DNA of 20,086 nucleotides from Gracilariopsis chorda (taxonomy: Eukaryota > Rhodophyta > Florideophyceae > Gracilariales > Gracilariaceae): positions 1 through 20,086 of the forward strand of contig NBIV01000665.1 in the NCBI GenBank assembly GCA_003194525.1, in the 5' to 3' direction. Both the position numbers and the translations under genes were made by a program. Under the pieces are notes generated by a model. The model made no database searches. It had not been told where the DNA came from and was given only the letters and a program-made list of their open reading frames with translations. This document shows, in pieces, positions 17,639 through 20,086 of the stretch (the stretch's first letter is position 1; each line of letters begins with the position of its first letter).

Positions 17639-17753
17639 ACGGGTGTTGGGTAAGGCCCCTATCCTCAAACGAGCTCAATATCTTTCCTCGTCTGTGCCGA
17701 AACGCCATCCGTTTTTTGACGTGGCGTACGGGTGAAGCCTTCAGATTGATTGA

Positions 17754-17777
17754 TTTACCTTCTTATATGAAGGTAAA
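17754..17777. repeat. 9-6-9 inverted repeat upstream of GH16 gene
   Basis: TTTACCTTC, the loop TTATAT, then GAAGGTAAA form a perfect 9-bp stem ending 86 bases before the GH16 ATG, in its likely promoter or 5' leader. Confidence 0.7.
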
Positions 17778-17863
17778 ATCTCGTCGAGTTCTTCATCCCA
17801 TGACGTGCTGACACCTCGTTATACTCCGCGCGGTCGATCAACCGAAACAGGACCATCCTTAAC

Positions 17864-18838
17864 ATGAATTTCAAAGGGGGCTGGATTGCCCAGCCGTTCC
17901 CGCCTGTGTCATTGCAAAACGGGGAGCCATGGGTGGAAGACGTTGGAAATGAATCCAATGAAATGCAGTTAGGTCCACTCCCGAACTACAACTCGGAAGA
18001 CCCGAACGCTGAGAACTACCTACCGCCGCAAATCGTTCGTGACCAGCTTGCTAGTGGATATGAATTCGAACGAAACGATAGCTTGTCCATTGAGCTAAAC
18101 GTATCGAATGACCAAACGGTGGACTCGAATCAATTGCGCAACTGGACAACCGAAAACGCGTGGACCGGTAGATTTCCGGCCATTTTCTTTGCAAAGAACT
18201 CCATCGTGAGCAATAACTGCCTAGTGCAGGTCGTGAATATAGCGGACAGTAGCGACAGAGAGACTATTCGGCAAGAATGCTCCGACGACGAGGATGCACA
18301 GAAATGGATTGAAGATGGTAAAGATGTGTATGATACTACTTTCTTTCGCAGTGAGCAACAGATGATGTACGGATATGTGGAAATTGCGTGCAAGCTAGGC
18401 GACAGTTCATTGTCCAGCGCGTTCTGGCTGAAGGAACACCGGGGTCTGGAACGCGAAATTGATGTATTTGAGTTCTCAACCTCAAAGAAAGACTCGGGTT
18501 ACTCGGCGCCATTTTCAAACATGTACAACATGAATATACACAAGTTCACCACAGACGGCGACTTTTCGGCTCAGAGGTCAATCAACATGTGTACCAACTT
18601 GAGCCAGCAGGAGCTTATCAAGATTGGCTTTCTATGGACGACGACCCATTTGCACTGGTATATCAATGATGTGGAAATTCGTAAAGTGCAACATAATGGA
18701 GAGTTCTGCGATTTGGGAATGAACATCCAGCTGGATCGGGAGTATCTCTCCTGGTTTGGACTACCAAATGATGAACAAGGTGGCACCGATACGTTTGGGG
18801 ACTTTGTTGTGCACTACGTAAGGACGTGGAATATGTGA
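17864..18838 (+). CDS. Glycoside hydrolase family 16 (agarase/carrageenase-like), 324 aa
   Basis: GH16 enzymes cleave beta-1,3 or beta-1,4 bonds in galactans or glucans by a retaining mechanism. The family signature is present as E198-I-D200-V-F-E203: nucleophile E198, assisting D200, acid/base E203, in the six-residue form with the extra residue typical of agarases and carrageenases. Other typical strands are WTGRFPAIFFAKNSIV (100-115), MYGYVEIACKLGDSS (168-182), SSAFWLKEH (184-192), HWYINDVEIRKV (264-275) and the end FVVHYVRTWN (314-323). The first ATG after an in-frame TGA (about 17800) was chosen. It gives no signal peptide, odd for a wall enzyme, so an upstream exon or loss of the leader is possible. 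GTGAGT at 18835-18840 at the very end resembles a splice donor, so a further exon cannot be excluded. The domain itself looks complete. The substrate (carrageenan, agar or other) cannot be told. Confidence 0.9.
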   Translation: MNFKGGWIAQPFPPVSLQNGEPWVEDVGNESNEMQLGPLPNYNSEDPNAENYLPPQIVRDQLASGYEFERNDSLSIELNVSNDQTVDSNQLRNWTTENAWTGRFPAIFFAKNSIVSNNCLVQVVNIADSSDRETIRQECSDDEDAQKWIEDGKDVYDTTFFRSEQQMMYGYVEIACKLGDSSLSSAFWLKEHRGLEREIDVFEFSTSKKDSGYSAPFSNMYNMNIHKFTTDGDFSAQRSINMCTNLSQQELIKIGFLWTTTHLHWYINDVEIRKVQHNGEFCDLGMNIQLDREYLSWFGLPNDEQGGTDTFGDFVVHYVRTWNM

Positions 18839-19373
18839 GTTATTTCTTCTTTTGACCTATTGTTAGTTAGCCTCCAAAACCAGTGCTCTAACCGTTCATG
18901 TGTAACTTCTGAAGTGTGGCATCACACGTTGGCGAAGAAACAAGCCAGCAGGACTAGGGAAATGCTCCTATTGGGATACCTCGGTTGCTGAGAGTTACCT
19001 GGCGGATCAGACAGTGTCAAACTGGCCCATCGTTGTGACTGTTGGTTTTTTGAGAGCTCTCTGTAGTAACTAATCATTACATGTTTGCCGCCAGTGAATC
19101 ATATGAGTCGTGTTCCAGCGACATATGTAACTTGACAGTTACATATCACCCTTCTGAAAGAATGCACGCAATAGAACAAGTCGCAAGTCGCTTCTTTGGT
19201 ACCTACATTTTCTGAGCAGATTCACTAACGGCTTGAAGAAACGCGTTGCGTGCAGCATTGCTTGAGATTTAGAATGAAAGCATAGTTTATTTGGTGTGTG
19301 CAATGCACAGGTACTAGAAGAGTGCTCCAAGAACCTCAAAGGTTTCAAGAAAAATTGCAGTGTACTCTAACGA
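18839..19373. other. Intergenic stretch downstream of GH16; no gene seen
   Basis: Stops occur in all frames and no motif is seen. It contains only the inverted repeat at 19123-19146. Confidence 0.6.
19123..19146. repeat. 9-6-9 inverted repeat downstream of GH16 gene
   Basis: ATATGTAAC, the loop TTGACA, then GTTACATAT form a perfect 9-bp stem about 285 bases after the GH16 stop. It has the same stem and loop size as the upstream repeat at 17754-17777 but a different sequence. Confidence 0.7.
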
Positions 19374-20079
19374 TCACGCAGCGGCAATGGTGCCATTTGA
19401 AGAGGAAACAAATTCGTTTTGATACGTTTCCTGCTGGGCACCTGCCCCAGAGAGGTTTTCAAGTGTGCCACGGCCAGTCCCAAGATCTTCTCCAAGGGAA
19501 GAGAATACGTTTAGAACCGAACTGTCTAGTAGCGTGACGCGGGCAAATTTGATGGACACATAACCGCGAGAAGGGATTTGCGAATAACTTCGAATCCGAA
19601 CTGTACCCTTGATGCGCACCGTGGCATTTTGGAAACTGGATAATATACTCCTGCCGCGTTAGCCAGCTCATCGTAATTTTCAATATGCTCTCGAGCGTTT
19701 GTCCACATTCTGTTTGGTATACCGGGCGCCAAGATTGAAACCCAACACTCTCATAAATGGAATTCTAAGACCACCTCCGTAGTTTCTCTTACTGTTGGCA
19801 TAAAATCTCTTTTTGCGAAGAGGTCAGAGCAGACTGGAACTTACGATCAGTTTTTTCGAGGAATGAAGAAGCGGCTCCGTTCAGAACCATGTTGAAATGC
19901 AATGTAGTTTCACAAAGTCCCTGGCAATAGGAATCTGCCCTTGAAACCACACCGTTACTGAGCGAGAATCGTTTTGCGACATACGTAGATTCCTCCTTGT
20001 CGGGGACTCCAACAATTTCAGAGCGGGAAGAGATTGGAACTTGATGGTCGAAGTACTCAACATCCTTGACGACACCCAC
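19374..20079 (-). pseudogene. Frame-broken coding-like region, unknown protein, running in from the right edge
   Basis: Minus-strand reading gives protein-like text in successive frames. From 20079 it reads VEYFDHQVPISSRSEIVG... to a stop at 19789. A shift at the A run near 19812 gives KRNYGGGLRIPFMRVLGFN to about 19692. A shift then gives ENYDELANAAGVYYPVSKMP to 19526, and another gives GYVSIKFARVTLLDSSVLNV and SSLGEDLGTGRGTLENLSG to 19374. The joins lie at overlapping points without obvious intron signals, suggesting a decayed gene, though small introns remain possible. The 5' end is probably beyond the window. I do not recognise the family. Confidence 0.35.
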
Positions 20080-20086
20080 AGATTTC

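Overview
The window looks like nuclear DNA of a eukaryote dominated by nested LTR retrotransposons. A red alga (florideophyte, Chondrus crispus-like) is my best guess. This is inference: the only recognisable cellular gene is a family-16 glycoside hydrolase of the agarase/carrageenase-like type, and red algal genomes of this kind are rich in Ty3/gypsy elements. Species identity cannot be proven from the sequence.

Layout. Positions 1-298 and 11705-13482 are the two halves of the pol region of one Ty3/gypsy element (host element A), followed by its probable 3' LTR from about 13525. Element A is cut inside pol, between the reverse transcriptase and RNase H regions, by a complete second Ty3/gypsy element (element B, 299-11699, 11.4 kb) in the same orientation. 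The insertion has a perfect 5-bp target duplication (CTTTA at 294-298 and 11700-11704). The LTRs of B (299-1211 and 10785-11699) differ, by eye, at only two substitutions and one C-run length, so the insertion is recent. In order, B carries: LTR, a PBS-like site, gag, protease, reverse transcriptase, RNase H, integrase with a GPY/F module, a long linker, a chromodomain (so it is a chromovirus), a convergent antisense gene, a polypurine tract and the second LTR. Sense gag, protease and RT are broken by many single-base frameshifts. The integrase frame and the antisense frame are open.

The most interesting feature is that antisense frame: an uninterrupted ORF on the minus strand at 8893-10734 (613 aa), lying between pol and the 3' LTR. 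It matches no family I recognise. Its placement and orientation recall the antisense ORFs reported in some plant Tat/Grande-type elements, but here the element is a chromodomain element. Transcription would have to start in or near the 3' LTR on the minus strand.

From about 14400 to the end the DNA appears to be cellular flank. It has a short gag-start-like ORF just after LTR A (14579), about 3 kb in which I recognise no gene, the GH16 gene (17864-18838, plus strand, catalytic motif EIDVFE) with a 9-6-9 inverted repeat on each side, and at the right edge a frame-broken coding-like stretch on the minus strand (19374-20079). No rRNA, tRNA or CRISPR array was seen.
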